From Candidatus Caccocola faecipullorum (GTDB lineage Bacteria > Synergistota > Synergistia > Synergistales > Synergistaceae): a stretch of 12,572 bases of DNA. Numbering within the stretch: the first letter of the stretch is position 1; each line of letters opens with the position of its first letter. The position numbers and the translations under genes were made by a program. Location: assembly GCA_018716365.1 (NCBI GenBank), contig DVKA01000017.1:1-12572 (forward strand), written 5' to 3'. The notes under the pieces were generated by a model. It saw only the letters and a list, made by a program, of their open reading frames with translations. It made no database searches and was not told the DNA's origin. Positions 1 through 4,798 of the stretch are shown one piece after another.

Positions 1-127
1 TACCAATTTTCTAAAAAAATTATAGCATAGCGTAAATTACGAAGAAACAAGAAACGCGATAAATCCAGTTATAATCAATAAAATCGCGCAATTCAACTTT
101 TTGCCGAATCACGCGATTTTATAATCG
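1..127. other. AT-rich non-coding arm beside the attachment site
   Basis: No credible gene is visible. The stretch is much richer in A+T than the rest of the window. It contains ATCGCG/CGCGAT words at about 55-60, 83-88 and 112-117. Two of them form an 11-bp inverted repeat (78-88 with 112-122, 23-nt loop). This looks like the arm of a phage attP site, where integrase and accessory factors bind, or a regulatory region in front of an integrase gene lying further left. That role is inferred from position and composition only. Confidence 0.45.
78..122. repeat. 11-bp inverted repeat ATAAAATCGCG / CGCGATTTTAT
   Basis: The arms at 78-88 and 112-122 are exact reverse complements separated by 23 nt. 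A third related word, ACGCGAT, is at 54-60. The repeat sits a few bases left of the tRNA fragment. It could be paired arm-type integrase sites, an operator, or a hairpin. It is unlikely to be a simple terminator because the loop is long and no U-tract follows directly. Confidence 0.5.
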
Positions 128-129
128 AA

Positions 130-178
130 CACCTTCACACGGTGGAAGTCGTTGGTTCGAACCCAATATCGCCCACCA
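130..178 (+). other. tRNA-Val(CAC) 3'-half fragment, attachment-site core
   Basis: The sequence folds as the 3' part of a tRNA. It has anticodon stem CACC (130-133) pairing with GGTG (141-144), anticodon loop TTCACAC (134-140, anticodon CAC at 136-138), variable loop AAGTC, T-arm GTTGG/TTCGAAC/CCAAT (151-167), 3' acceptor strand ATCGCCC (168-174), discriminator A and encoded CCA (176-178). No D-arm or GGGCGAT 5' acceptor strand precedes it, so this is not a working tRNA gene. A tRNA 3' half beside phage genes is the classic footprint of a tyrosine-integrase attachment site. Confidence 0.85.
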
Positions 179-188
179 TTGCTATCAC

Positions 189-226
189 AGGACTTTCGGG
201 GTTTTCCGAAAGTCCTTTTTCTTTTT
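189..226 (+). terminator. Rho-independent terminator after the tRNA fragment
   Basis: A perfect 11-bp stem (189-199 AGGACTTTCGG with 206-216) and a 6-nt GGTTTT loop are followed by a T-rich run at 217-226 on the + strand. Its orientation fits termination of a tRNA reading rightward. On the - strand it would lack a T-tract, so it is not an obvious terminator for the lysis genes. It may be the terminator that the tRNA gene uses once the phage is integrated. Confidence 0.8.
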
Positions 227-246
227 CGTCTACCGCTCGTCTACCG
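226..246. repeat. Tandem 10-bp direct repeat TCGTCTACCG
   Basis: TCGTCTACCG occurs at 226-235 and again at 237-246, separated by one base. It lies between the terminator and the end of the last lysis gene. Short direct repeats flanking an attachment core can be integrase or excisionase arm sites. The function here is unknown. Confidence 0.5.
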
Positions 247-255
247 TATGCTTCC

Positions 256-702
256 TCAAAACCTAATGACAGAATAGACAACGCCGACGCCGCAAACAGC
301 CTCGTCCCTAAACGGATCATACCCGCCGAAAAGCCCAACCGCCCACGGAGACGAGAGCCGGCTGTTCTGCTTCGCAAGCTTTTCCGTTTCCGCTTGCCAC
401 GCGGCGCGCTCCTCCTTAACGGCAGCTTCCAGTGATTCAAACTCCCCCGCTATCTGTTCAAGGCTCGCGTTTTGCGCGGCGAGGTACTCTCTGAGCGCTG
501 TCAGCTCCGCCGCCTGCGTCTCGATCAGCTCCACAGTATCGCGCCCGTCATGGACCGGCACTACATATGCCGTCGCGGTCAGCTTATATCCCGCCGGCCG
601 CAGACTTATGCTCCCTGTACCTTCCGAGCAGGCTGTTCCAGCGGCGAGCAATATCAGCGTCGCCGTCAGCGCCGACGCTCTGAAGAACTTTCTCTTTCGC
701 AT
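256..702 (-). CDS. Outer-membrane spanin-like protein (o-spanin candidate)
   Basis: This 148-aa exported protein is probably the outer-membrane part of a spanin-type lysis complex. It begins with a basic n-region (RKRK) and a hydrophobic segment (about residues 9-21), then AGTAC with Cys25. The Cys suggests a lipoprotein, but Gly at -3 departs from the usual lipobox, so ordinary signal-peptide cleavage is also possible. Residues about 58-115 are a heptad-rich coiled coil. The C-terminus is a glycine/aromatic segment ending in YSVIRF, the terminal-Phe pattern of outer-membrane beta proteins. The ATG has an excellent Shine-Dalgarno (GGAGGTGATACGAG spacing). Its first 119 bp overlap the end of the i-spanin-like gene in another frame, the usual Rz/Rz1 arrangement. 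It is longer than a typical Rz1, so the assignment rests on position, export signal and overlap. Confidence 0.65.
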   Translation of the reverse strand: MRKRKFFRASALTATLILLAAGTACSEGTGSISLRPAGYKLTATAYVVPVHDGRDTVELIETQAAELTALREYLAAQNASLEQIAGEFESLEAAVKEERAAWQAETEKLAKQNSRLSSPWAVGLFGGYDPFRDEAVCGVGVVYSVIRF

Positions 703-934
703 CTCGTATCACCTCCGGCAGCCGGTCTTTTCGCTTCTGGGCTTCTGTTATCGTCTCGTTTATCTTTGTTGACGCTTCTTCGGTCTTCATCGCCTCCATG
801 ACGGGCACGTCAACAGCAGCGCTCCTCTGATTGAGCCACACAGCCGTCAGACATCCAGCTACGAATATGGAGACGCCGGCGAGAAACCACAGCCACTTGT
901 GCTCGTTAAATATCTCTCTCAGGCTCACGCTCAT
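584..934 (-). CDS. Inner-membrane spanin-like protein (Rz-like)
   Basis: This 116-aa protein has a single N-terminal transmembrane segment (about residues 14-34, WLWFLAGVSIFVAGC...). A charged, helical, mainly periplasmic region follows, ending in a WNSLLGRYRE-type helix. This is the topology of Rz i-spanins, which stay in the inner membrane and link to an outer-membrane partner to fuse the membranes at lysis. The ATG has a GGAGGACGCC Shine-Dalgarno. The gene overlaps the upstream small membrane protein by 29 bp, and its last 119 bp contain the start of the next gene. I see no specific family motif, so the function is inferred from topology and position. Confidence 0.68.
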   Translation of the reverse strand: MSVSLREIFNEHKWLWFLAGVSIFVAGCLTAVWLNQRSAAVDVPVMEAMKTEEASTKINETITEAQKRKDRLPEVIRDAKEKVLQSVGADGDADIARRWNSLLGRYREHKSAAGGI

Positions 935-1172
935 GGCGTCCTCCGTGCGGCCGCTTCACCGCCTCATAGCCGGACTTCCCCGCTGCGGCCGCGAATACAA
1001 CGCCGCCGAAGTATATGCCCAGTTCCTTCGCGTTCGCGGGTATGTCTTTAGACAATATCCACGCTCCGACGAATACGAGCATGTTCACACCCCACGTCAG
1101 TATCGCGAGCGGTTTCGTCCACGGCAGAGAGTTCAGAAAGCCGAACAGCCCGCTAATCTTTCCGTCCTTCAC
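906..1172 (-). CDS. Small two-helix membrane protein, possible holin or antiholin
   Basis: This 88-aa protein has two hydrophobic segments (about residues 21-41 and 51-66) and a very charged C-terminal tail rich in Arg, His and Glu. It lies between the LydA-like holin and the spanin-like genes, overlapping the first by 20 bp and the second by 29 bp, so translation is probably coupled. The start is GTG at 1172 with GGGGAGG about 9 nt upstream; an ATG at 1181 in that stretch is in another frame and belongs to the end of the holin gene. Two small membrane proteins in one lysis cassette commonly act as a holin/antiholin pair, but which is which cannot be read from sequence. Confidence 0.65.
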   Translation of the reverse strand: MKDGKISGLFGFLNSLPWTKPLAILTWGVNMLVFVGAWILSKDIPANAKELGIYFGGVVFAAAAGKSGYEAVKRPHGGRHEREPERDI

Positions 1173-1497
1173 CGTCTTTCATCCTCCCCACTTCGAGCCG
1201 CTGGTCCACGATGCCGTCAATCCACCGCCCGCCCTTATGCACCGAAACGGCGACCATCGCTGCTATGCCGAACTCGCCCAGGCCTATCTCGTAGCCTATG
1301 CAGGTTATGACAAAAGCTAGGAACATATCCGAAACGACGCCGACGATCATCTTCGTCAGCTTAAAGCGCTCTTTACCCAGGTGTTTCTGTAAGAAGTCTA
1401 CGAAAGAGGTCACCAGCCCGACGAGAAGAAACGGGAACAGAAGAGTGAACACTCTGCGGCAGCTCTCGAAGAAGTCGCTTATCTCCTGCTGGCTCAT
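1153..1497 (-). CDS. Phage holin, LydA/superfamily-III-like
   Basis: This 114-aa inner-membrane protein probably forms the lesion that triggers lysis. It has hydrophobic segments at about 17-36, 48-68 and 71-87. The third is the GYEIGLGEFGIAAMVAV region, followed by a positively charged GGRWIDGIVDQR stretch; this resembles LydA-type holins. I chose ATG at 1497 because AAAGGG lies at good spacing. A longer open frame reaches 1551, but the extra residues lie inside the end of the peptidase gene and have no ribosome site. It starts 4 nt after the M15 peptidase stop and overlaps the next membrane-protein gene by 20 bp. The family call rests on topology and resemblance, not on a search. Confidence 0.72.
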   Translation of the reverse strand: MSQQEISDFFESCRRVFTLLFPFLLVGLVTSFVDFLQKHLGKERFKLTKMIVGVVSDMFLAFVITCIGYEIGLGEFGIAAMVAVSVHKGGRWIDGIVDQRLEVGRMKDGEGRKD

Positions 1498-1501
1498 GGT
1501 A

Positions 1502-1897
1502 TTACCCTTTCTTCGTCCTGTAGTCCCAGCGTGCCCGGCGTCCGCGCACATCGACGTGAATGCCCCAGTCGTATATGCCTATGCCTCCGTTTGCAAATTC
1601 GGGAATCTCTTCCGCAAATTTCTTAAGCTCCTCCGGCGTAAGGTTTTCGCACCATATATCCGCCGCTAGCCCCTTCACGTGCATACTGTTCTTCTCGCCG
1701 CCCTCATGTTTGTTCCAGAACGGGCATCTGTAACCGGAATTGACGAATATAGCCTCGCCTATCAGGTCGCGCAGCTTCTGTAATGCGTCTATAAGCTCCT
1801 GCTTTATGCCGTAGTGCGGGCAGTCGAAGCGGCCGCACTTGCAGGCGAACTCAGTGACCTTGAAATTCCTAGTCCCGTGCGCAAGGGCTTCAGTCAT
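1502..1897 (-). CDS. Peptidase M15A family endolysin-like carboxypeptidase
   Basis: This 131-aa protein matches the M15A zinc peptidases (D-Ala-D-Ala carboxypeptidase / L-Ala-D-Glu endopeptidase type), which cut the stem peptides of peptidoglycan. Visible motifs are NSGYRCPFWN (about 53-62), SMHVKGLAADI with ligands His73 and Asp80, and WGIHVDVR with His114. The length is close to a stand-alone M15A phage domain. A Cys cluster (CKCGRFDC, 19-26) precedes the domain. There is no signal peptide, so it would need the holin to reach the wall. I prefer ATG 1897 over GTG 1906: AAGGAG is 10 nt from the ATG but only 1 nt from the GTG. It overlaps the lytic transglycosylase gene by 8 bp (ATGACTGA). Confidence 0.85.
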   Translation of the reverse strand: MTEALAHGTRNFKVTEFACKCGRFDCPHYGIKQELIDALQKLRDLIGEAIFVNSGYRCPFWNKHEGGEKNSMHVKGLAADIWCENLTPEELKKFAEEIPEFANGGIGIYDWGIHVDVRGRRARWDYRTKKG

Positions 1898-2453
1898 GTG
1901 CCTCACTCTCCTTCAGCCATTCGCCGTATTTCTTCCACAGCGAACAGACGTTCTTCGCGTAAGCCGAAGAGCTTCCAGCTCCGTTATACCTGCCTGCGAC
2001 GGCGCGGATTATTCCGCCGTCAATCTCCTTCCTTTTACCCACTATGAGGTTGACCGCGGTATTATGTTTTGCAAGCTCCTTCCTCAGCAGAACGCTGAGA
2101 TGCGCTGCGCCGAAACGGACGTTCTGCGCAGGGTCGCACAATATTGCGACGGTGTTTCCGTCCCTCTGCTCCTTACTCATATACCCCCATGCGAGCGGCA
2201 GCATAAGCTGCATAAGGCCGTAGCTTGAAGCGACGCATGGGACGGCGATGCCGGCCTCGCCGGAGATCTCTTCGCACCTCGTTTTATATCTCTTTTCATA
2301 TTCCGGCTCGTAACGCACTGCGTCCTTGTCGCCGCCGGACTCCTGCTCAATGACGGCAAGAATAAGGGCCGCCGGACATTCCGTCTGACGGCCCCAATAT
2401 TCGGCGAGCCTGCGCCACTGCGCGACTTTTTCGGTAGGCTTCCAGTCGTTCAA
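1890..2453 (-). CDS. Lytic transglycosylase (SLT domain)
   Basis: This 187-aa protein carries a soluble lytic transglycosylase domain, which cleaves the MurNAc-GlcNAc bond non-hydrolytically. ALILAVIEQESGG (about 29-41) contains the ES pair with probable catalytic Glu38. SSYGLMQLM is the GLMQ block, and RYNGAG...AYAKNV is the C-terminal family signature. There is no signal peptide, so it acts either as a second endolysin with the holin or as a virion-associated enzyme. The start is TTG at 2453, supported by AAAGGAGG 8 nt upstream; no in-frame ATG lies nearby. It is the first gene of the lysis run and is divergent from the phd/doc module, with only about 75 bp between the starts. Confidence 0.85.
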   Translation of the reverse strand: MNDWKPTEKVAQWRRLAEYWGRQTECPAALILAVIEQESGGDKDAVRYEPEYEKRYKTRCEEISGEAGIAVPCVASSYGLMQLMLPLAWGYMSKEQRDGNTVAILCDPAQNVRFGAAHLSVLLRKELAKHNTAVNLIVGKRKEIDGGIIRAVAGRYNGAGSSSAYAKNVCSLWKKYGEWLKESEAHD

Positions 2454-2471
2454 TTCGAACGCCTCCTTTAT

Positions 2472-2503
2472 ATAGGTTATATTTCTCCTATTTAAGCTAT
2501 AAT
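2472..2503 (+). promoter_or_regulatory. Promoter and possible operator of the toxin-antitoxin module
   Basis: A perfect -10 hexamer TATAAT is at 2498-2503, about 25 bp before the antitoxin ATG, in a short AT-rich island. No good -35 is visible. ATAGG (2472-2476) and CCTAT (2487-2491) form a small inverted repeat overlapping the expected -35 zone. It could be the operator bound by the Phd-type antitoxin, since such modules are usually autoregulated. The operator role is inferred. Confidence 0.5.
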
Positions 2504-2527
2504 ATTTCTTGGAAGGATGTGACAGCT

Positions 2528-2770
2528 ATGATGGTGAACACGGATAATCTTATTTCCATAACCGAAGCGAATCAGAATTTCTCGAAGGTCGCGAGGATGG
2601 TCGATGAAAAAGGCGCGGCGGTCATTCTAAAGAACAACGTGCCGCGCTATATCGTCATAGAGTTCAGCCGGGCGGAACAGGCGCAGGAAGCCGACGACGA
2701 GGACGTTATGAGCATCTCAAAACGCCTGATAGAGCAAAACCGCGAAGCTTACGAGGTCCTCGCCAAGTGA
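2528..2770 (+). CDS. phd: Phd/YefM-family antitoxin
   Basis: This 80-aa acidic protein neutralises the Doc-type toxin next to it and probably represses their shared promoter. Residues about 1-55 fit the Phd/YefM DNA-binding fold: SITEANQNFSKVARMV, then a GAAVILKNNVPRYIVI strand-turn-strand. The acidic C-terminus (EADDEDVMSISKRLIEQNRE) would wrap the toxin. I chose ATG 2528 because GGAAGGA ends about 10 nt upstream; the GTG at 2519 is too close to that site. The stop overlaps the toxin start by 4 bp (GTGA), so the two are translationally coupled. It reads against all surrounding phage genes. Confidence 0.85.
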   Translation: MMVNTDNLISITEANQNFSKVARMVDEKGAAVILKNNVPRYIVIEFSRAEQAQEADDEDVMSISKRLIEQNREAYEVLAK

Positions 2771-3144
2771 AGACGCTAAGCAAGCGGCAGATACTCTCCC
2801 TGCACGACCACCTTATAGCCGAGACCGGCGGACAGGCTGGACTGCGCGACGATGGGCTTCTTGAGTCAGCCCTAGCCGCGCCATTCGCCGCCTTCGGTTC
2901 TGAAGAGCTATATCCGACGCTCGTGCAGAAGGCGGCGCGCCTCGGATACGGCCTAGTCAAAAACCACGCCTTCATCGACGGCAACAAACGCATAGCTGCG
3001 CACGCGACGCTCGTATTCCTCGCCGTCAACGGTGTCGAGCTGCGATACACACAGCAGGAGCTCTCCGATATATTCCTAAAGCTTGCAGCGGACGAAGCAC
3101 GGTACGAAGACCTGCTGGTATGGATAAAGGAGCACGACGCATAA
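2767..3144 (+). CDS. doc: Doc/Fic-family toxin (death on curing)
   Basis: This 125-aa toxin has the Fic-fold active-site loop HAFIDGNKR at residues 67-75 (His67, Asp71, Asn73, Lys74, Arg75). In the Doc branch the usual Fic 'GNG' becomes 'xNK'. P1 Doc phosphorylates EF-Tu and blocks translation, and the same activity is likely here. The N-terminal LHDHLIAETGG...LRDDGLLESAL motif and overall length match Doc. The start is GTG at 2767, inside the antitoxin stop codon. A terminator follows at 3165. The intact loop suggests an active enzyme. The pair sits between lysis and tail genes as an independent accessory unit. Confidence 0.9.
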   Translation: MKTLSKRQILSLHDHLIAETGGQAGLRDDGLLESALAAPFAAFGSEELYPTLVQKAARLGYGLVKNHAFIDGNKRIAAHATLVFLAVNGVELRYTQQELSDIFLKLAADEARYEDLLVWIKEHDA

Positions 3145-3164
3145 ACACATAAAAAAGAAGAGAA

Positions 3165-3189
3165 AAAGCCCGGCGCAGTGCCGGGCTTT
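3165..3189. terminator. Bidirectional terminator between doc and the tail genes
   Basis: A 10-bp perfect stem, AAAGCCCGGC / GCCGGGCTTT, with a 5-nt loop lies between convergent transcription units. On the - strand a long T-rich tract follows the stem, so it should stop the leftward tail operon well. On the + strand GGTTTTC follows, giving a weaker stop for phd/doc. Confidence 0.85.
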
Positions 3190-3230
3190 GGTTTTCTCTA
3201 TATTATTGCGCAGCAGACCGGGCGCGTTTC

Positions 3231-3335
3231 CTAAAGCACTTCGCCCCCGCAAGGCTCGCCCGTGTTCCACTCTTCCCAAACATATTCGTCCACATATTCC
3301 GCAATACGCTCTTTCAAGCTCTTATGAACGCCCAT
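3231..3335 (-). CDS. Small 34-aa ORF, unknown function
   Basis: An ATG at 3335 opens a 34-codon frame beginning MGVHKSLKERIAEYVDEY and ending GGEVL. An AAGGAGG Shine-Dalgarno lies at 3348-3354, 12 nt upstream, a slightly long spacing. It begins 28 nt after the stop of the carbohydrate-binding-like tail gene and ends before the shared terminator, so it would be the last gene of the tail unit. The predicted peptide is amphipathic and acidic, with a helix-like N-terminal half and a Trp-rich patch (VWEEW). I recognise no family. Confidence 0.5.
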   Translation of the reverse strand: MGVHKSLKERIAEYVDEYVWEEWNTGEPCGGEVL

Positions 3336-3363
3336 ATCCAGCAGCCGCCTCCTTGCCGTTATT

Positions 3364-3912
3364 CTACGCCGTTTCCGTCACTTCCGTCCACTGCCACAAC
3401 CCCTCGGTGTCCGGAGGCCAGACGCAGGCGGGCATGTCGGTTTCTGCTTTATAAAGTTTATCGTTGTAGCTGTAGTATTTGCCTCCTTCGACGTCCATAC
3501 CGTTAAGGTACGGTATCGGGTCGTCCTGCGTGCCTGTGGGCGTTGTGCCCGTTTCCGGGTCTGTCGAGAGCGGACGGTAGACGGCGAGCATGCCCTCGGC
3601 GCTTGGCGGCTGGTGTTCCTGCGCCGTTACGCCGCCCGATGATACTACTTCGTAGACTATACCTTCGTGCTGGATTCGGCGGCCCTGCGGGTATGTCTCG
3701 CCGACCGTCCAGACGGGGAAGAGTTCTGCCTTGGCGAGGAGTGAGAACTCGGCGGAGGTGAAGCTCATTGTCTGGACGAGATTCGCACGGGATTTCTGGG
3801 CGAGTACCGCTTCGGCTTCGGCTTTGGCCTCCGCCTGTTCCTGTGCATCAGCTTCAGCCTGCTTCATGGCGACTGTTTTGACCTTCGTCCAGTCGATGTT
3901 ACTGCTGCTCAT
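3364..3912 (-). CDS. Tail-associated protein with chitin-binding-like modules
   Basis: This 182-aa protein probably sits on or near the tail and binds surface glycans. An Ala/Glu/Gln-rich helical segment (about 12-45) is followed by two modules with the aromatic pattern of CBM5/12 chitin-binding domains: VGETYPQGRRIQHEGIVYEV (about 70-89) and GGKYYSYNDKLYKAETDMPA with W-P-P and W-Q-W further on (about 142-180). Such proteins are common in phage tail regions. It overlaps the upstream 121-aa gene by 14 bp and has a GAGGTG ribosome site, so the two are co-expressed. Function is inferred from module resemblance and position. Confidence 0.65.
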   Translation of the reverse strand: MSSSNIDWTKVKTVAMKQAEADAQEQAEAKAEAEAVLAQKSRANLVQTMSFTSAEFSLLAKAELFPVWTVGETYPQGRRIQHEGIVYEVVSSGGVTAQEHQPPSAEGMLAVYRPLSTDPETGTTPTGTQDDPIPYLNGMDVEGGKYYSYNDKLYKAETDMPACVWPPDTEGLWQWTEVTETA

Positions 3913-4264
3913 TGTTCTGCACCTCGCTTTCTATTTGCGCCGTGGTCGCTGCGCCCGTCAGCGTCACAGGGCCGTCCGTGTCAATAACCAGAGGATTCGG
4001 GTTCGGATAGCGGACGGATTGGTCTGCGCCATAAGAGTACGGCAGGCGCAGGTTAAGCGTGATATAACCGTTCTCACGGGTCACGTCGCCGCTTATATAC
4101 TCGCTCGCCACAGACGGCTCGTTGCTTGAGTTCATAAGCGTCTCGCCTTCCTGAAGCTGTGAGAAATCGAAAGCCTCTCCGTTTATCGTAAGCACGTCGC
4201 CCTGTGCGGAGACTACAGGCGGCGTAAGCTCAGACCTTATTGGGCTGAGGGTTATCTTGAACAT
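3899..4264 (-). CDS. Conserved phage tail-region protein, unknown function
   Basis: This 121-aa protein begins MFKITLSPIRSELTPPVVSAQGDVLTINGEAFDFSQL. That opening is familiar from small phage proteins encoded just upstream of tail accessory genes; I have no firm function for it. It has no signal peptide or membrane segment and looks beta-rich, with a Gln/Glu-rich tail. The ATG at 4264 has AAGGAG about 9 nt upstream. Its position between the switchable fibre gene and the chitin-binding-like protein suggests a tail assembly or accessory role. Confidence 0.6.
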   Translation of the reverse strand: MFKITLSPIRSELTPPVVSAQGDVLTINGEAFDFSQLQEGETLMNSSNEPSVASEYISGDVTRENGYITLNLRLPYSYGADQSVRYPNPNPLVIDTDGPVTLTGAATTAQIESEVQNNEQQ

Positions 4265-4407
4265 AAAATCAACTCCTTACACATACGTTACACAGGCACG
4301 CGACACGAATCAGGTGCGCGCCTGTGGGGTCAAATTTGGGTGTTATTAATACTGTTATACGATTGTTACACACTGCGGCGTGAGACCATTTGCGTCCCGT
4401 CCTGTCC
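4265..4407. other. Intergenic boundary left of the silent fibre cassette
   Basis: I see no gene. The stretch holds the ribosome site of the leftward 121-aa gene (4268-4278). It also holds an imperfect 10-bp hairpin (4293-4302 with 4315-4324, one mismatch, 12-nt loop) without a T-tract. An open frame leading into the silent cassette begins at 4340 but has no ribosome site, and its first 23 codons do not match the fibre N-terminus. The hairpin could act on the leftward transcript. Confidence 0.4.
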
Positions 4408-4429
4408 GCGCATCGTTGGTGCGCTGTCC
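4408..4429 (+). repeat. Putative inversion site, left copy
   Basis: A 22-bp element beginning GCGCATCGTTGGTGC and ending CTGTCC matches 21 of 22 bases of the element at 5138-5159 in inverted orientation. It contains GCGCA/TGCGC arms around a 7-bp centre. Homology stops abruptly on its left. It lies exactly at the junction of the constant and variable halves of the fibre protein, where a site-specific invertase would act. Confidence 0.7.
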
Positions 4430-4768
4430 GATGGGCATATCATTGAGTCCGGGGATAATGCCAATGGGTATTACGTGCGGTTCGCGGATGGGACGCAGGT
4501 GTGCTGGGGCCGTAAAAGTGTAAATGTTACTACTCAATCACAGAATGAGACATATTACATGGTAGTATATGGCACGTATCCAGCATCATTTATAGGGGAG
4601 ACAGCGTGCTTCGTCTCTGCGGATTACCCAGACGGTTCTGGAATTGTCGCCGCATGTAATTGCCAATACACGGGAACGGCAGAATGGCGAGCGCACTATA
4701 TGCCGCATAAGGCCGTCAGCTCGCGGACAATTATTTTTAGATTCCTCGCCATCGGCCGCTGGAAGTAG
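4408..4768 (+). pseudogene. Silent alternative C-terminal cassette of the tail fibre
   Basis: This open frame encodes 119 residues homologous to the C-terminal half of the adjacent fibre gene, in the opposite orientation. It starts RIVGALSDGHIIESGDNANG and ends LAIGRWK; the active copy has RIVGALSQGYIIESGDNANG and LAIGKWK. The middle 80 or so residues are quite different. The frame can be extended upstream to 4340, giving 142 aa, but that extension has no ribosome site and no match to the fibre N-terminus. It is therefore best read as a promoterless spare tip. It converges tail-to-tail with the active gene with 9 bp between the stop codons. Inversion between the two 22-bp sites would join it in frame to the constant N-terminus. 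Confidence 0.75.
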
Positions 4769-4798
4769 CAGCGGCGGCTATTTCCATTTGCCGATGGC
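4748..4798. repeat. Inverted repeat at the facing cassette ends
   Basis: GCCATCGGC (4748-4756) and GCCGATGGC (4790-4798) are exact inverted copies. Both encode the shared 'AIG' near the C-terminus of each facing fibre cassette. The pair can form a hairpin across both stop codons and may help terminate transcription. It is probably a by-product of the two homologous gene ends facing each other. Confidence 0.6.

Noticed and set aside
135..440. Leftward 101-aa frame ending VGDIGFEPTTSTV
   Set aside because: The end is the well-known false translation of a tRNA 3' half read on the wrong strand. The rest overlaps the o-spanin-like gene in another frame and has no ribosome site.
1498..1551. 18-residue N-terminal extension of the holin
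   Set aside because: It lies inside the end of the M15 peptidase gene and lacks a ribosome site. ATG 1497 has AAAGGG and a proper membrane-protein N-terminus.
4340..4407. Start of a free-standing 142-aa gene on the + strand
   Set aside because: The first 23 codons have no ribosome site and no similarity to the fibre N-terminus. Only the part from 4408 is homologous, so I treat it as a silent cassette.
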